NCBI GenBank assembly: GCA_037783545.1
Contig: JBBELK010000375.1
Location: 1,364,001-1,428,000 of the forward strand
DNA: 64,000 nucleotides
From: Henricia sp. BOLD:AAB3569
Taxonomy: Eukaryota; Echinodermata; Asteroidea; Spinulosida; Echinasteridae
Reading direction: 5' to 3'
Shown here: one piece after another, positions 32,844-44,199 of the stretch
How positions within the stretch are numbered: the stretch's first letter is position 1
Layout of the letters: each line of letters starts with the position of its first letter
Position numbers and translations under genes: made by a program
The notes under the pieces: generated by a model
Databases searched by the model: none
What the model was told of the DNA's origin: nothing
The model's input: the letters and a program-made list of their open reading frames with translations, nothing else

Positions 32844-33434
32844 CATCCTCTTGCAACAGTGCCCCTTTAACGCACTCCCTAACTCCTGCGTACAGTGGCC
32901 TGTTGAAAAAGGCCCCATTTGGCGGTGGGACTAGCGACAGAAATCCTGTCGCCTCTGTTGGACCAATCAGGACGCTTGCAGTGCATTGTAGCACGATTGC
33001 AGGCATTCAAATGTAACGCGCGCAGATTGTAAACACCGTGCACGCATGTGATACATGTACTCGGTAATGCTGGCCGTTGTCCGCGTCGGCGATTGGTTGC
33101 TATTTAAAGCACACTGGGGAATACGTTACATTACATTCGTGAGCATGCATCCCTGTTACTAATTTGAAAAACTGTGGAGTAAATTAAAATCGTCGCCGGA
33201 AATTTTAGTAGGAATGGGACAGTCATAAGGAACAAAACCCAATACGATTTCTGGAAAGTATAGAAATCGTTTCTTTTCGGCATAACATGACCGAATTGAT
33301 TAAATTACATCAAAATGACTCGGGCGTGAGTTGGCTCAAGACAACAGCCGGCTCGCTCCACAGATTTGCGTGTTTTTCCTCAGGGTATTGTCATGTCGCT
33401 TTGCAGAGTGGAAATTCCCTGAGATCTCAGGATG
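32844..33434. mobile_element. 591-bp non-autonomous element with 8-bp target duplication (copy 1)
   Basis: It begins CATCCTCTTGCAACAG and ends TCTCAGGATG (6-bp inverted CATCCT/AGGATG). The exact 8-bp duplication GGTTTTCT flanks it (32836-32843, 33435-33442). A related uninserted site is visible at about 38970-39050 (TTACCGTTGCTATCAACAC then TTTTTCTTGTCAACTCATG). An 8-bp duplication with very short ends suggests hAT or a Mutator-like relative. Relatives: 35174 (part) and 36394-37181. Confidence 0.85.
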
Positions 33435-33559
33435 GGTTTTCTTGTCAACTCAAGAAGTACACATTTGGATCATTGTAAATGACGGTTAACACACTCATCG
33501 CTCCGATTAAACAATCGTCACGCGGCATAAACACACACCACGCTGTAAAAACACTGTGG

Positions 33560-33917
33560 GAGGTCACAATTCTGTGTGTGTTACGTGTTAGTGTTAGTTT
33601 AACAGTTCTGTTAACAGTTCTGTTAACAGTTCTGTTAACAGTTCTGTTAACAGTTCTGTTAACAGTTCTGTTAACAGTTCTGTTAACAGTTCTGTTAACA
33701 GTTCTGTTAACAGTTCTGTTAACAGTTCTGTTAACAGTTCTGTTAACACGGCATTAATTTCGACCTCTAATTGAATGTCCAGGTTAACACCGTGTTAACA
33801 GATATGTTAACACGGTGTTAACACCATGTTAATTCTCTACACTGTACATAGGGCAAATACAATTCTGTGTTACGTGTTAGTGTAACAGATCTTATATGTA
33901 ATCAGAATTGTGACCTC
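33560..33917. mobile_element. TIR element with GAGGTCACAATTCTG ends (copy 1)
   Basis: The left end GAGGTCACAATTCTGTGT is inverted at the right end (CAGAATTGTGACCTC). Most of the interior is a GTTAAC-rich minisatellite plus GTGTTAACAC-like palindromes. A second element with the same ends is at 37724-38403. Confidence 0.75.
33598..33747. repeat. 12-bp minisatellite, about 12 units
   Basis: GTTAACAGTTCT is repeated about twelve times with no visible variation. The units lie inside the TIR element at 33560-33917. The long frame over them (LTVL repeats) is a by-product of the 12-bp period, not a gene. Confidence 0.95.
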
Positions 33918-34804
33918 AGAACAAACACCATGTTAACTAGATGTTAAAATGGTGTTGATGACGTGTTAGAGATACATCTCATGTTAGTTCAACAGCTCTT
34001 GTTACAGATCGTGTTAGTGTAACAGATCTGTTAACTGTTAAGTTAATCTGAACGAAGTGGGTGGTGTTAATTTTGATTATATTAGTAGGCCGGTCAAACA
34101 CACTGAACTGTTCCACTAGACAACGCATAAAAACACGACAACGATGGACAATTTGTTGATGATATTTGACAGGGTTCCACAACAATTTACAGTTTATTTT
34201 CGGTACCATAAAAAACTAGAGCCTTCTTTTTACAATAATATTAAATAAAAAACTCCAAATTATAACAAATATCAGTGAAATTACCACTTCACGCTCTTCG
34301 AGCTCGGCTGAAATTGAGAATTTCTCACTAGAAAATATTGCCCAATATCAACTATTTAGGGAGCACTTGAAAGATTATGACACGTTTTAGCGATGGCCGA
34401 CAGTTTTGGGTCGAAACAAAGCTTTGAAATTGTTTTATGGAAAAAACTGCCGATTTTGTGAAACGCGCAACTTTCAACGAAAAATAGGAACGATTGTCTG
34501 TCTCCAGGTGAAATGGGACTGAAATCTGCCATTATTTTCCAGTAGAAATCAGGGCGCAAAATCTGGTATTATGTGCTGCAAATTCGTCAATATTTTTTAC
34601 TCCAAAACTCAAGTTTTAAGAATTTTTAAAAATTTTTTAATTTGTTTTCTCTGAACAAAATTTCAGCTAAATAGCATCATCAGAACCTGAGATATGACCT
34701 TTTTGCATATGTAATTAGTTGGACTATGTCTCCAGAGCACAAATTATTGACATTTGGTCTTTCAGCCCAAATTTGGGAAAATTAGTATTATTTGTAACAC
34801 ACTT

Positions 34805-35112
34805 AAGGCGGATACACACTATCGCGGAAAAATCACACTTTTGCGCTGCGCTCACCGCATTGCATGAGCTCCCAATCGCCGATTATTCCAAAATAGAAAA
34901 TTCCACTCTGGTAACTTGGGGCTTCTCTGATACCTCATTGGCCGCGCGTTGGAAAGGTCAGCGCACCGCGGTCACAGTTCAACAAATTTGAACTTTGACC
35001 CAGCTCAAAAGTTTTGCGCGTCGCGATAGGCCGCGCACAAGCGGCAAACCAGTTTGTGTACAAACCAACGGAACAGTGTGATTTTTCCGCGATAGTGTGA
35101 ACTCCCATTTAT
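34805..35112. mobile_element. TIR element AAGGCGGATACACACTATCG (copy 1; copy 2 at 36025-36332)
   Basis: GGATACACACTATCGCGG...AAAAATCACACTTTT pairs with AGTGTGATTTTTCCGCGATAGTGTGAACTCCC. A third copy lies inverted at 60086-60390. The flank TTAA/TTAAGG is compatible with a TTAA target, but the right side here (CCCATTTATA) has decayed. Confidence 0.8.
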
Positions 35113-35444
35113 ACTTTTAATAAAGGCAGCAGACATTCATATATATACACCAAGAATAAGGCATCTGAACTACCATCCTCTTGCAACAGTGCCCCTTTAA
35201 CGCACTCCGCAACTCCTGCGTACAGTCGCCCTGTTGAAACCGGCCCCAATTCGCGGGGGAACAAGCGACAGAAATCTTGTCGCCTCTGCTGGACCAATCA
35301 GGACGCTTAGCAGTCATTCAAATGTCACGCGCGCAGATTGTAAACACCTGCATGAATGTGATACATGTACTCGGTAAGGCTGGCCGTTGTCCGCGTCGGC
35401 GATTGGTTGCTATTTAAAGCACACTGGGGAATCCGTTACATTAC

Positions 35445-35707
35445 GAGGCGGTCGGGTTGGCGTACGGGTTCTTTCCTCGCCTTTCACCTCTGGTGTCCCG
35501 GGTTCGAATCCGGGGCGTGTATGTGGATTGGGTTTGCAGTCCCTACTTGACCGCGTGGGTTTTCCCCTGGGGCATTTCCCTGGGGGTTTTCCTCCCACTT
35601 ATAAAACTGCAACTCCTTCTTCGTCATCTCAAGTTGATAATATAGTTAAAGCTAAAACCGTACAGTTGATGGCATAAAGGGCTTAGTTGCCGAAGATTAA
35701 ACAACAA
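35445..35707 (+). mobile_element. tRNA-derived SINE (copy 2)
   Basis: Same family as 24480-24762 with intact B box GGTTCGAATCC. A 12-bp target duplication CCGTTACATTAC flanks it (35433-35444, 35708-35719). The homologous element at 32844-33434 has the uninserted site (ACGTTACATTACATTCG at about 33122), so both ends are certain. The insertion predates the 1,220-bp duplication, which copied it. Confidence 0.95.
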
Positions 35708-36393
35708 CCGTTACATTACATTCTTAATTTAAAAAACTGTGGAGTAAATCAAGATCGTCGCCGGAAATTTTTGTAGGAATGGGATAGTCATAAGGAACAG
35801 AACCCAATACAATTTCTGGAAAGTATAGAAATCGTTTCTTTTCGGCATAACATGACCGAATTCATTAAATTACATCAAAATGACTCGGGCGTGTGTTGTC
35901 CGCGATAGTGTGAACTCCCATTTATACTTTTAATAAAGTTGGACTATGTCTCCAGAGCACAAATTATTGACATTTGGTCTTTCAGCCCAAATTTGGGAAA
36001 ATTAGTATTATTTGTAACAAACTTAAGGCGGATACACACTATCGCGGAAAAATCACACTTTTGCGCTGCGCTCACCGCATTGCATGAGCTCCCAATCGCC
36101 GATTATTCCAAAATAGAAAATTCCACTCTGGTAACTTGGGGCTTCTCTGATACCTCATTGGCCGCGCGTTGGAAAGGTCAGCGCACCGCGGTCACAGTTC
36201 AACAAATTTGAACTTTGACCCAGCTCAAAAGTTTTGCGCGTCGCGATAGGCCGCGCACAAGCGGCAAACCAGTTTGTGTACAAACCAACGGAACAGTGTG
36301 ATTTTTCCGCGATAGTGTGAACTCCCATTTATACTTTTAATAAAGGCAGCAGACATTCATATATATACACCAAGAATAAGGCATCTGAACTAC

Positions 36394-37181
36394 CATCCTC
36401 TTGCAACAGTGCCCCTTTAACGCACTCCGCAACTCCTGCGTACAGTCGCCCTGTTGAAACCGGCCCCAATTCGCGGGGGAACAAGCGACAGAAATCTTGT
36501 CGCCTCTGCTGGACCAATCAGGACGCTTAGCAGTCATTCAAATGTCACGCGCGCAGATTGTAAACACCTGCATGAATGTGATACATGTACTCGGTAAGGC
36601 TGGCCGTTGTCCGCGTCGGCGATTGGTTGCTATTTAAAGCACACTGGGGAATCCGTTACATTACGAGGCGGTCGGGTTGGCGTACGGGTTCTTTCCTCGC
36701 CTTTCACCTCTGGTGTCCCGGGTTCGAATCCGGGGCGTGTATGTGGATTGGGTTTGCAGTCCCTACTTGACCGCGTGGGTTTTCCCCTGGGGCATTTCCC
36801 TGGGGTTTTTCCTCCCACTTATAAAACTGCAACTCCTTCTTCGTCATCTCAAGTTGATAATATAGTTAAAGCTAAAACCGTACAGTTGATGACATAAAGG
36901 GCTTAGTTGCCGAAGATTAAACAACAACCGTTACATTACATTCTTAATTTAAAAAACTGTGGAGTAAATCAAGATCGTCGCCAGAAATTTTTGTAGGAAT
37001 GGGATAGTCATAAGGAACAGAACCCAATACAATTTCTGGAAAGTATAGAAATCGTTTCTTTTCGGCATAACATGACCGAATTCATTAAATTACATCAAAA
37101 TGACTCGGGCGTGTGTTGTCCGAACACAACAGCCGGCTCACTCCACAGATTTGAGTGGAAATTCCCTGAGATCTCAGGATG
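36394..37181. mobile_element. CATCCT/AGGATG element, copy 2, carrying a SINE
   Basis: It starts CATCCTCTTGCAACAG and ends TCTCAGGATG with the 9-bp flank CTGAACTAC at 36385-36393 and 37182-37190. Inside it carries the SINE of 36665-36927 and otherwise matches 32844-33434 with small deletions. The start of the same element at 35174 is cut off by the tandem-duplication junction. Confidence 0.82.
36665..36927 (+). mobile_element. tRNA-derived SINE (copy 3, duplicated with its host segment)
   Basis: Nearly identical to 35445-35707 at an offset of 1,220, including the flanking CCGTTACATTAC repeats. It arose by segmental duplication, not by a new insertion. Confidence 0.95.
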
Positions 37182-37723
37182 CTGAACTACACATGTTCTT
37201 GAAATGTAGGCGATTTGGGCTTAAAAGTTGGCCCGTTTGTGAACTTATAGGGCTTTTTTAATGCACTGTATTTAAACAATGAGGTGTATAACTTGGGAAA
37301 GAAACACTGATATGTAAAGTTTGGGTGATTTACATCTAGGAAAAGAGCAAATAAGATATTTAAAGTTGATGAATATAATAGAAAAGTTGGTGTGAAATCA
37401 CAATTGATTTTTGCCATTTATTTGTTGAGCTGTCTAGGAATTGGTCATTTTTTCCAAAACTGTTTTGGCCATAACTTGGGAACCCCTGTACCGATATTCA
37501 AAATTCAAAGTGTTTTGTAATCTACACAACAAGATCCTTCAGGGGAATTGTAAATTTGAAATTAAAAGAAATTAATATTAGAACTTTCGAAATTCTCAAT
37601 AAATTGAGGTTCAGTTCAAAGAACAACTTATAAATGTGTTTGGTCTTGCATATTATTACCCACAATTAAGACTTTTTTGCAAATTTCAATCACTCAGTGG
37701 TTAAGCTCGTGTAACACGGAACG

Positions 37724-38403
37724 GAGGTCACAATTCTATGTTACTTAGTGTAGTGTTGAAAGTTGTGCAGAACCCTACCGCCTTGACATTTCCAAAGACA
37801 CCGAGTCAACAGATATGTTACGCTAACACTAACACGGAGAATGCATAGTTCCCACCTGTCAATCAACCGAACCCGCCGACCAATCACAACAAAGCTAGGA
37901 GACAGCGCCCACATAGGTCAAAGTGCATTGCATCACAACAAAATTGATCGCGATTTTCTGCCGATGCGTTGTACTGTACATGTTGTATGCGATGTTCCGG
38001 GTTAATTATTGGTTTCAAGGCCGGGCGATTCGCTGTTCAAAGGTAAGAAAGCGAATTGTTATAAATATATGACATATCTGTATCACTGGCCTGCTACGGT
38101 AACTGTCGACCCTGAAACATGAATACCTTTGAGTTTTTTCCAATGAATTTGTGCTTTCCGTTGAAAGTCCCATTGGTTTTTGCAGTGTGTGTAGACATTT
38201 TGACGATAGCGTGTGAGGCCAAGCAACAATATCCAAGAGGGCGGGGTTAACTGGACAAAATTTGAACTATGCATCACTCATATACTGCAATTTGCCGTTC
38301 TGCGCACGACGTTCAACACTAACAGTTTGTTCTGAGTCACGAATCCGATTAAGATAACAGATCTGTTAACACTAACACGTAATACACACATAATTGTGAC
38401 CTC
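37724..38403. mobile_element. TIR element with GAGGTCACAATTCT ends (copy 2)
   Basis: The left end GAGGTCACAATTCTATGT is inverted at the right end (ACATAATTGTGACCTC). GTTAAC-type motifs (AACAGATATGTTA, AACAGATCTGTTAAC) remain near both ends without the long 12-bp array of copy 1. Confidence 0.75.
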
Positions 38404-40330
38404 ATCCACTGTGCCTCTATAAATACACCCAAATACACCTGTTTTCAAACGTTTCATAAATTACACACAACCTCTCGTTTGAAACCTAATCGTCAGAAAA
38501 TAGTTTCCAATTTACTAATTCACGTAGGCCTATTTGTTTTGCATTTTTCAACTTCGGGTAGACATCCATAAAAAGCCAGCTTCAAGCCAGCTGGTTTTCA
38601 CTTCTAGTTTCGTTTAGAGTTTAACGGCAGGAAAGTAGACAAGAAACCACATTTCCCCTTGCTTTTCCCAGTATTAAATGACATGAACCGTTGGTGTTTT
38701 CAAAGCATTTTAATAGCTCCAACTCATCCGTTTCCGAATATTTTGTGAATAACTTGTCAAGAGAATTCCAACAAAATCAGGGCCACAATAGGACAAGGTG
38801 CGCGCGCATGGTGCGTGACGCTACAAATAATCTGAAGAGTATAATGCTGATAAACTGCCATGTAGAAATTTCAGCTACATAGATGGAGTAATACTTCAGT
38901 CAATCCTAATAATCCATTCATGGTTTTTGAGAATGATTAGTAAAAAGGTCGTCTGCAAAAATCATGTGTTTGTTACCGTTGCTATCAACACTTCTATAGT
39001 CGGATTTTTCTTGTCAACTCATGAAGTATAAAAGTTTGGGTCACTATAAATTATCTATTGGGGCTTGAAAAATATCCATGTCATTGAAATACATGACATT
39101 TCTCATGTTTTTGTTACCAGCTGGTGTTTATTTATAGATTTACTTTGTCGTGTAAGTAAGCTACGCTGAACAGGAAACTTTTCCTTTTTACCCTGCAGCA
39201 CCCATGAACATACATTTTTGCTCGCCGAAACTCCACATTCTACCCTTTTCTTAATAAAAATGTAGACGAAACTTCATGAGTTTGGGAAATCAGGATGCAG
39301 CCAAACACAACCTCACTTCACCGGGATTTAAACCGCGGACCTTACATACAGCCCTATACCACTTGAGCCACGAAGCCAAAATGGTCTCGAAACACGGTAT
39401 TGCATTTTTTTCCTCAATGGTTGTTCACATTTCTATCGAATTTATTCACCCCGGCGGTTCCTGAGTCATTATCCCTGAAATAAATCACATAATGGGAAAT
39501 TCCACGGTTAGTAACGTTACACATTGAGCAATTTACTGGAGTTCTATCCTCTTTTATATCAACACGCAAGCCTGTCAGTTCTTCATTTTGGTACAAACAA
39601 TGCATCTCACCAACATCTACTGGACAGTAATAACTACAATCATTTAGCTCCATTTTATTAATTGTAATAAAGATTTTAATCTTGGTTACTAAGTAACGTT
39701 ACGAAAAAAGGGCCTTGGGAAAAAATACATTAAAACAAAACGTTTCCTCAAATGCGACACAACTGAAACAAACCATTATATTTCTTTCATTGCTTGTTTA
39801 CTGGCGTGTGTTTTTGTAAATGCCAAGTCACACCTACTCTCACGAGTTTCAAGAACTATCGACAAATCATGGTTAGTAACGTTACAGTTAGTCACGTTAC
39901 AGCTGCCCAATGCTTCCAAAATGTATGACATTTCCCACACGAAAATAAATTTCCAGTATATTTTCCACAACTATTCAAACACCAAACATGTTTTTGCCGA
40001 ACCTTTTTTCATACGCAATCATTTAAAGTCAGTTCATAAGCAAATATATACATGTAATTGCAAATTGATCATGGAATTGCACATATTCATATTTCTGAAA
40101 TCTGAATAATAATAACTATGGTGAACAAATTCTGTTTAACTTTTAAGCAGCATTCCAACAAAAGCGAAATTGAAAGGCAACATGTGAAGGTCATTGCTGA
40201 GAAACAGAATTGGATACTGGTGGGCGTTTACAAACAAGGAAAACATTCCGTTCAAACCGGATTTAAGCTGACATAAAAACGAAATGAGGAAATACAAGGG
40301 GAAAATATCTTTACCATTGCTCAGACATGT
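38404..40330. other. no gene recognised
   Basis: AT-rich. At 38850-38900 the sequence TTTCAGCTACATAGATGGAG...AATACTTC resembles the left flank of the 3.7-kb element (27875-27913). TAACGTTAC motifs recur at 39510, 39700 and 39880. From about 40130 on, homology to the upstream parts of the other Ig-receptor genes begins. Confidence 0.45.
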
Positions 40331-40340
40331 GTGGCACGAG

Positions 40341-40350
40341 TTATATATAA
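40341..40350 (+). promoter_or_regulatory. TATA box of the 40.4-kb Ig-receptor gene
   Basis: GAGTTATATATAAATG is shared almost exactly with the 54.1-kb gene (53987-54003). It stands about 80 bases before the ATG in both, so transcription should start around 40372. Frames that begin before it cannot be part of the mRNA. Confidence 0.65.
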
Positions 40351-40423
40351 ATGGATATGGGTGTTTATTATTATTGATGATTTGTACGACCACTCAGCTG
40401 CCTCCAGACACAATCCTTCTACA

Positions 40424-41698
40424 ATGGCAATCTGTATAAGGGTTCTTCACAATAGACGGGGATCGCTTATCACCTTGAAATACTTCTGTCTCTTGGTTTT
40501 CGTTTCTTGCGAGGGATGTGATTGGCCTGGAACTGGCTCAGTGACATTATTGCAAGGGTTTTCGTCTGGAATTCCGATAACTGTTAACGAATGTGGCAAT
40601 TTGACTTTAAATTGCTTTGTTTCAAAAGCTTTCGATCGGCCTGAAATTTCTTGGTTTAACTCGAAAGGAGTTCGATTGACTCAAAATTCCACCGTATTGA
40701 ACACAACTTCCAAGTCTCGGTTATCTATTTTCTCAAATGCCGACGCTCAGTATTACGAATATACTTTACTACTTACTGATGTTGAACCGTCCGACGAAGG
40801 ATTTTATCAGTGTGTGGCTAGTTGGACCGAAAAACGCGAGCTCAAAAGAGGCTTGCAAGTATACGTGTGCTCAAAAGATACGAGTTGCCACAATGACGAG
40901 CCTGAGAGCACCACGAGTGGACTCGTGGAGACGACAGGTTCAACAGATCACGACCAGGGACTTGAAAACTCAACAAGTTCATACGTGGAAGCAACGATTT
41001 CAACAGATCACTACCACTACCAGGGACGTGAAAACTCAACAAGTCCACTCACGAAAGCAACGGGTTTAACAACAGGCCACGAATACGGTACGCGTAGCTC
41101 GACCAACATACCTGGAATGAACAAAACACAAGCTCCGTATAAAGATAATCCCGCTGGACCCATTGCCGCAGGCGCAATAACTTCAGTGTTACTCCTCGTC
41201 TTTATAGCCGTGGCAATATTTTACCTTTCAAGGAAAATGCGGATGCGAGAAAAAGGAAGTGTCGGCAAAGAAAAATCCCAGTCGACCAGGAACACCGATG
41301 TGACTGAAGCACACTCCGCACCTCGGGCCTCTTCAGCGGGCGATGTAGAGGCGACGGGCGGGGGACATCAGCGTAACTCTCCCGTACGAGAAGAGCCGAG
41401 TCCCGCTTCTAGTTCGGCTATCTTTAACGGAACAGGCACATCGCCAGAGACCACCTGCACGGCTGACCAACACGTGTATCACGTTCTGTCTAAACCGGGA
41501 AGAGATGAACACGACACTATTGGCTCGCCAGCGTATGAAGAGGTCGAACCGGAGACCCTTGCTGACGGGGCAATGGGGAACCTGGGTACGCTTGGTAGTC
41601 CAGTAATTGGAGACGGTCGTTTGACGATTAGCTGCGCATCAGATGGAGGCATGATTGATAATGTACTGTATCAGCCCTACGTTGGTCCTTTTGTATAA
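40424..41698 (+). CDS. single-exon Ig-domain transmembrane receptor with paired YxxV/L motifs (member 2)
   Basis: 424 residues from the first ATG after the TATA box (ACAATGG context), TAA stop, no intron. Signal peptide with YFCLLVFVSC (about 18-28); one V-type Ig domain (about 45-145) with LNCF, ISWF and SDEGFYQC; extra cysteines before (NECGN) and after (VCSKDTSC) the fold that could form further bridges; a stalk with about three repeats of the type ENSTS..(V/T)(E/K)AT..(T/S)T(D/G)H and several N-glycosylation sites; membrane span AAGAITSVLLLVFIAVAIFY followed by basic SRKMRMREK. The tail has YHVL, then 15 residues, then YEEV, and ends NVLYQPYVGPFV. The gene and its flanks match the 54.1-kb gene closely, including about 95 bases after the stop. 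Likely a surface receptor signalling through SH2-domain partners; the ligand is unknown. Confidence 0.87.
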   Translation: MAICIRVLHNRRGSLITLKYFCLLVFVSCEGCDWPGTGSVTLLQGFSSGIPITVNECGNLTLNCFVSKAFDRPEISWFNSKGVRLTQNSTVLNTTSKSRLSIFSNADAQYYEYTLLLTDVEPSDEGFYQCVASWTEKRELKRGLQVYVCSKDTSCHNDEPESTTSGLVETTGSTDHDQGLENSTSSYVEATISTDHYHYQGRENSTSPLTKATGLTTGHEYGTRSSTNIPGMNKTQAPYKDNPAGPIAAGAITSVLLLVFIAVAIFYLSRKMRMREKGSVGKEKSQSTRNTDVTEAHSAPRASSAGDVEATGGGHQRNSPVREEPSPASSSAIFNGTGTSPETTCTADQHVYHVLSKPGRDEHDTIGSPAYEEVEPETLADGAMGNLGTLGSPVIGDGRLTISCASDGGMIDNVLYQPYVGPFV

Positions 41699-42221
41699 AC
41701 CTATACGCAAAATTTAAGCGCAAACTCAGCCGTAATTAATGCCTTCACAAAGCTGTTTAAAGGCCCTGCAAGACCTTACAAATAAGTCTTAGAAAAAAAC
41801 AGGTTATTTGCATGAAACGAACTGCAACAATGACAGTACGTGTGTCTTCATCCAGTAATTGTGGTCACAGATGTAGACGCCATTTGGTGTAGCGGGGTCC
41901 CGCTTTTACGCATCGCGTTGCAGTATACATGTAGTTGTGTACTATGTGATTTCTGTTTTCCTAATTCGCGCACGCTCAACCGGAAATAATAAATTTCCTA
42001 TTTCGCTCGAGCCTTTTGCTTTAAAAAGCACATAAAACAACAAAACCACCGACCTTGTGAGAGCACCGTTCTCCCGGCTTGCACTGTGCTACGAGTCTGC
42101 GCGGACGACCAAGATGATGTCATGCTGTCATCCCGGTGAACTTCAGTATGGTGACAGACTTGATGTCAAGTCGGTAACTGGACCGGTTGGTTCATAAACC
42201 GCGGCAGCGTAGCCGCGACAA

Positions 42222-42403
42222 TTGGTGCTTGATATGAGACCAAGTGAACAGCCGCTTCCATTGCTCCCCCATTGTGTGTCAAACATCCAAGGAATTTCCT
42301 TTCAGGTTTTAGGGGCAGTCGTGCGTTAACAAAAGGGAAGAGTGTATTGAGGTATAGCTGAGGCGGTAGGGGGAGTTCACTCGGTCTCATATCGTGCAGC
42401 ATA
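42222..42403. mobile_element. hairpin element of the ATATCGTGC family (copy 1)
   Basis: TTGATATGAGACCAAGTGAA pairs with AGTTCACTCGGTCTCATATC. The interior ATTGTGTGTCAAACATCC...AAGGAATTTCCTTTCAG is shared with 52218-52412 in the opposite orientation. Confidence 0.7.
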
Positions 42404-42443
42404 GTAAACCGGGTTGAGAAAGTTGTTTGACTTTGTACACCGA

Positions 42444-42655
42444 GTTTCGCTGGCTGGATGCAGAACCACCAAGGCGTTGGGTTTAGGACCGTACCGATAC
42501 ATGTACGTGCATGTGTGCATAGTCGTAGCGTGGCGCGTTGTGAGCCAATACGTGCAACAGATTCCGTAGCTTGTAAGCGCTTTGTTCAGTTTTATCTTCA
42601 GCGGGCCGTCTATAACTTAAAGACAAGCCCAACGCCTTGATCAAGGCTATTTGTA
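42444..42655. repeat. dispersed repeat, inverted copy of 15876-16092
   Basis: GTTTCGCTGGCTGGATGCAG, GACCGTACCGATACATGTAC and GCCAATACGTGCAACAGATT match the 15.9-kb copy in reverse complement. Confidence 0.75.
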
Positions 42656-43416
42656 CACGGGCTATGGAGTTCGCTACCAGAATTGGACGTAGAGATCTGA
42701 TTGAAATACGGGGCTTTTTTAACATTCATATCACATTTTAAAAAGCTTGTGTTTAATTGTGAATTAGATTTCCTCAAGCAGTGAATTGTATACTATCCAT
42801 TATTCCAGAATTTTAAAATGAGACACAATCGTAGTAATAATCCGACCTTTCCGTTCGCCCGATTTTTCTTTTAAAAATCAATTCAAAAATAGTAGCCGCC
42901 AATTCCCCAAATCCTTGTGGGGAGATATTTTTACGTATATTAATTTTGTATTGTGCATTAATGTATGCAGTATAAATGCTCGTCACTCCAAAAAGACCAA
43001 CTACATTTTGCTGTAACAGCTAAACGCAGTTCATCTGAATAAAGACACGTATCAATGAAAAACTTAATAATGTAAACATTATATTCCCTCTGGTACAAAT
43101 GGACGTTACCAGGTACGATGGTTCGCTCGTACCCAGCGCCTGTAAAGGCTTATTTGTTTGCGCCCTCATTGTTCAATTTACGGCACGTGACCACGAGGTC
43201 CCGTCTTTTTCTTGTAAACGAACGTAAAAAACTATTTTTTTCCCCAGCAGGCAAGGCAGGTTTTGCAAACAGTACACTCATTCCATTCGTATTTTTTTTT
43301 TGCGCTGGATATAAGCATAAGCATACTATTTATTAATTTTCCGTCTGGCATGCGCAACCCACAATGCTCCGCGCGAATGCACATAAGCCCGTCCCAGCGC
43401 CCTATAAGGGCAGGGG

Positions 43417-43722
43417 TACCGGTAGGAAAATTTGCATACATCCACTACGGGGGGAGGGGGGGGGGGGGGTGGGTATGGGTAGGTCCTGTCGTTTTTAGGC
43501 TATTTCACCAAGTCTGACTTCGTGCATACCAGTTATGCATAGGGTACTTCCCACGCGATCTCAGACTTGAAATAAGTCTAAAAACGACAGGACCTACCCC
43601 CAATGGCAACAGCGCCAGGAGTACCTTAGGGTAGACATGTGCGCTATACAAGTGTCCACCATTACATTACATTACACTCGGCGTATAGTGGATGTCTGCA
43701 AATTTTCTTACCGGTACCCGAA
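43417..43722. mobile_element. nested pair of hairpins
   Basis: The outer arms GGGTACCGGTAGGAAAATTT...TCCACTA (43417-43450) and TAGTGGATGTCTGCAAATTT...CCGGTACCC (43686-43722) enclose an inner hairpin: GGTAGGTCCTGTCGTTTTTA (about 43477) against AAAAACGACAGGACCTACC (about 43580-43600). A G-run lies between (43447-43470). Confidence 0.7.
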
Positions 43723-44199
43723 GCACGGTGGACGAATTTCTATTGGCTCGTTCTATGGCGCCATTAATTCATGAATTGTGGCGCGCAACCATGTTTCTCA
43801 AGTCGGTATACGTGTCAAAGCCAATATAATGTACATACAAATGGCTATCGATCGTGTGCGGTAAAAAGGTGTCACACGGACCAAAACACGACCGTATACC
43901 GACTTGATATCAAGTCCGGGAGTATGGTGACGGCTTGGTGCACATGTGTGCAGGGAATACTTAAAGGAGAATTGCCTTGCGTTGTCCTGCATGCAATTCG
44001 AATAATTTAAAATAGTTAAAAGTTCTGAACAACAAAAATAAACACCGGGCTCGAGCAGCCAGCAGTGCCCAGGCGAAAACGGTCAATGATCTAGCATTGC
44101 CACACCCCGCTGCATCTTGAACATCGCGCCACTATTTGCATATCATTATGCAAATAGCCCATGGCCCAATCGGAAATATCATTATCATGGTAGATTTGT

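Larger units (their letters stand above)
34718..37157. repeat. 1,220-bp tandem duplication
   Basis: Positions 34718-35937 and 35938-37157 repeat each other at a constant offset of 1,220 with only a few single-base differences; the first unit departs from the second near 35901. Each unit holds a TIR element, the CATCCT element start and a SINE. At the junction (about 35901-35937) a piece reading GCGATAGTGTGAACTCCCAT...TTTTAATAAAG is a copy of 35091-35127, so the join contains a templated filler. Near-identity makes the event recent. Confidence 0.93.

Noticed and set aside
33479-33757. Open frame of LTVLLTVL repeats
   Set aside because: Produced by a 12-bp minisatellite with no stop in any unit; no start context, no domain.
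40331-40423. N-terminal extension of the member 2 frame before the ATG
   Set aside because: It contains no ATG and overlaps the TATA box, so it cannot be translated from the expected transcript; the same holds for the extensions before 25616, 50129 and 54080.
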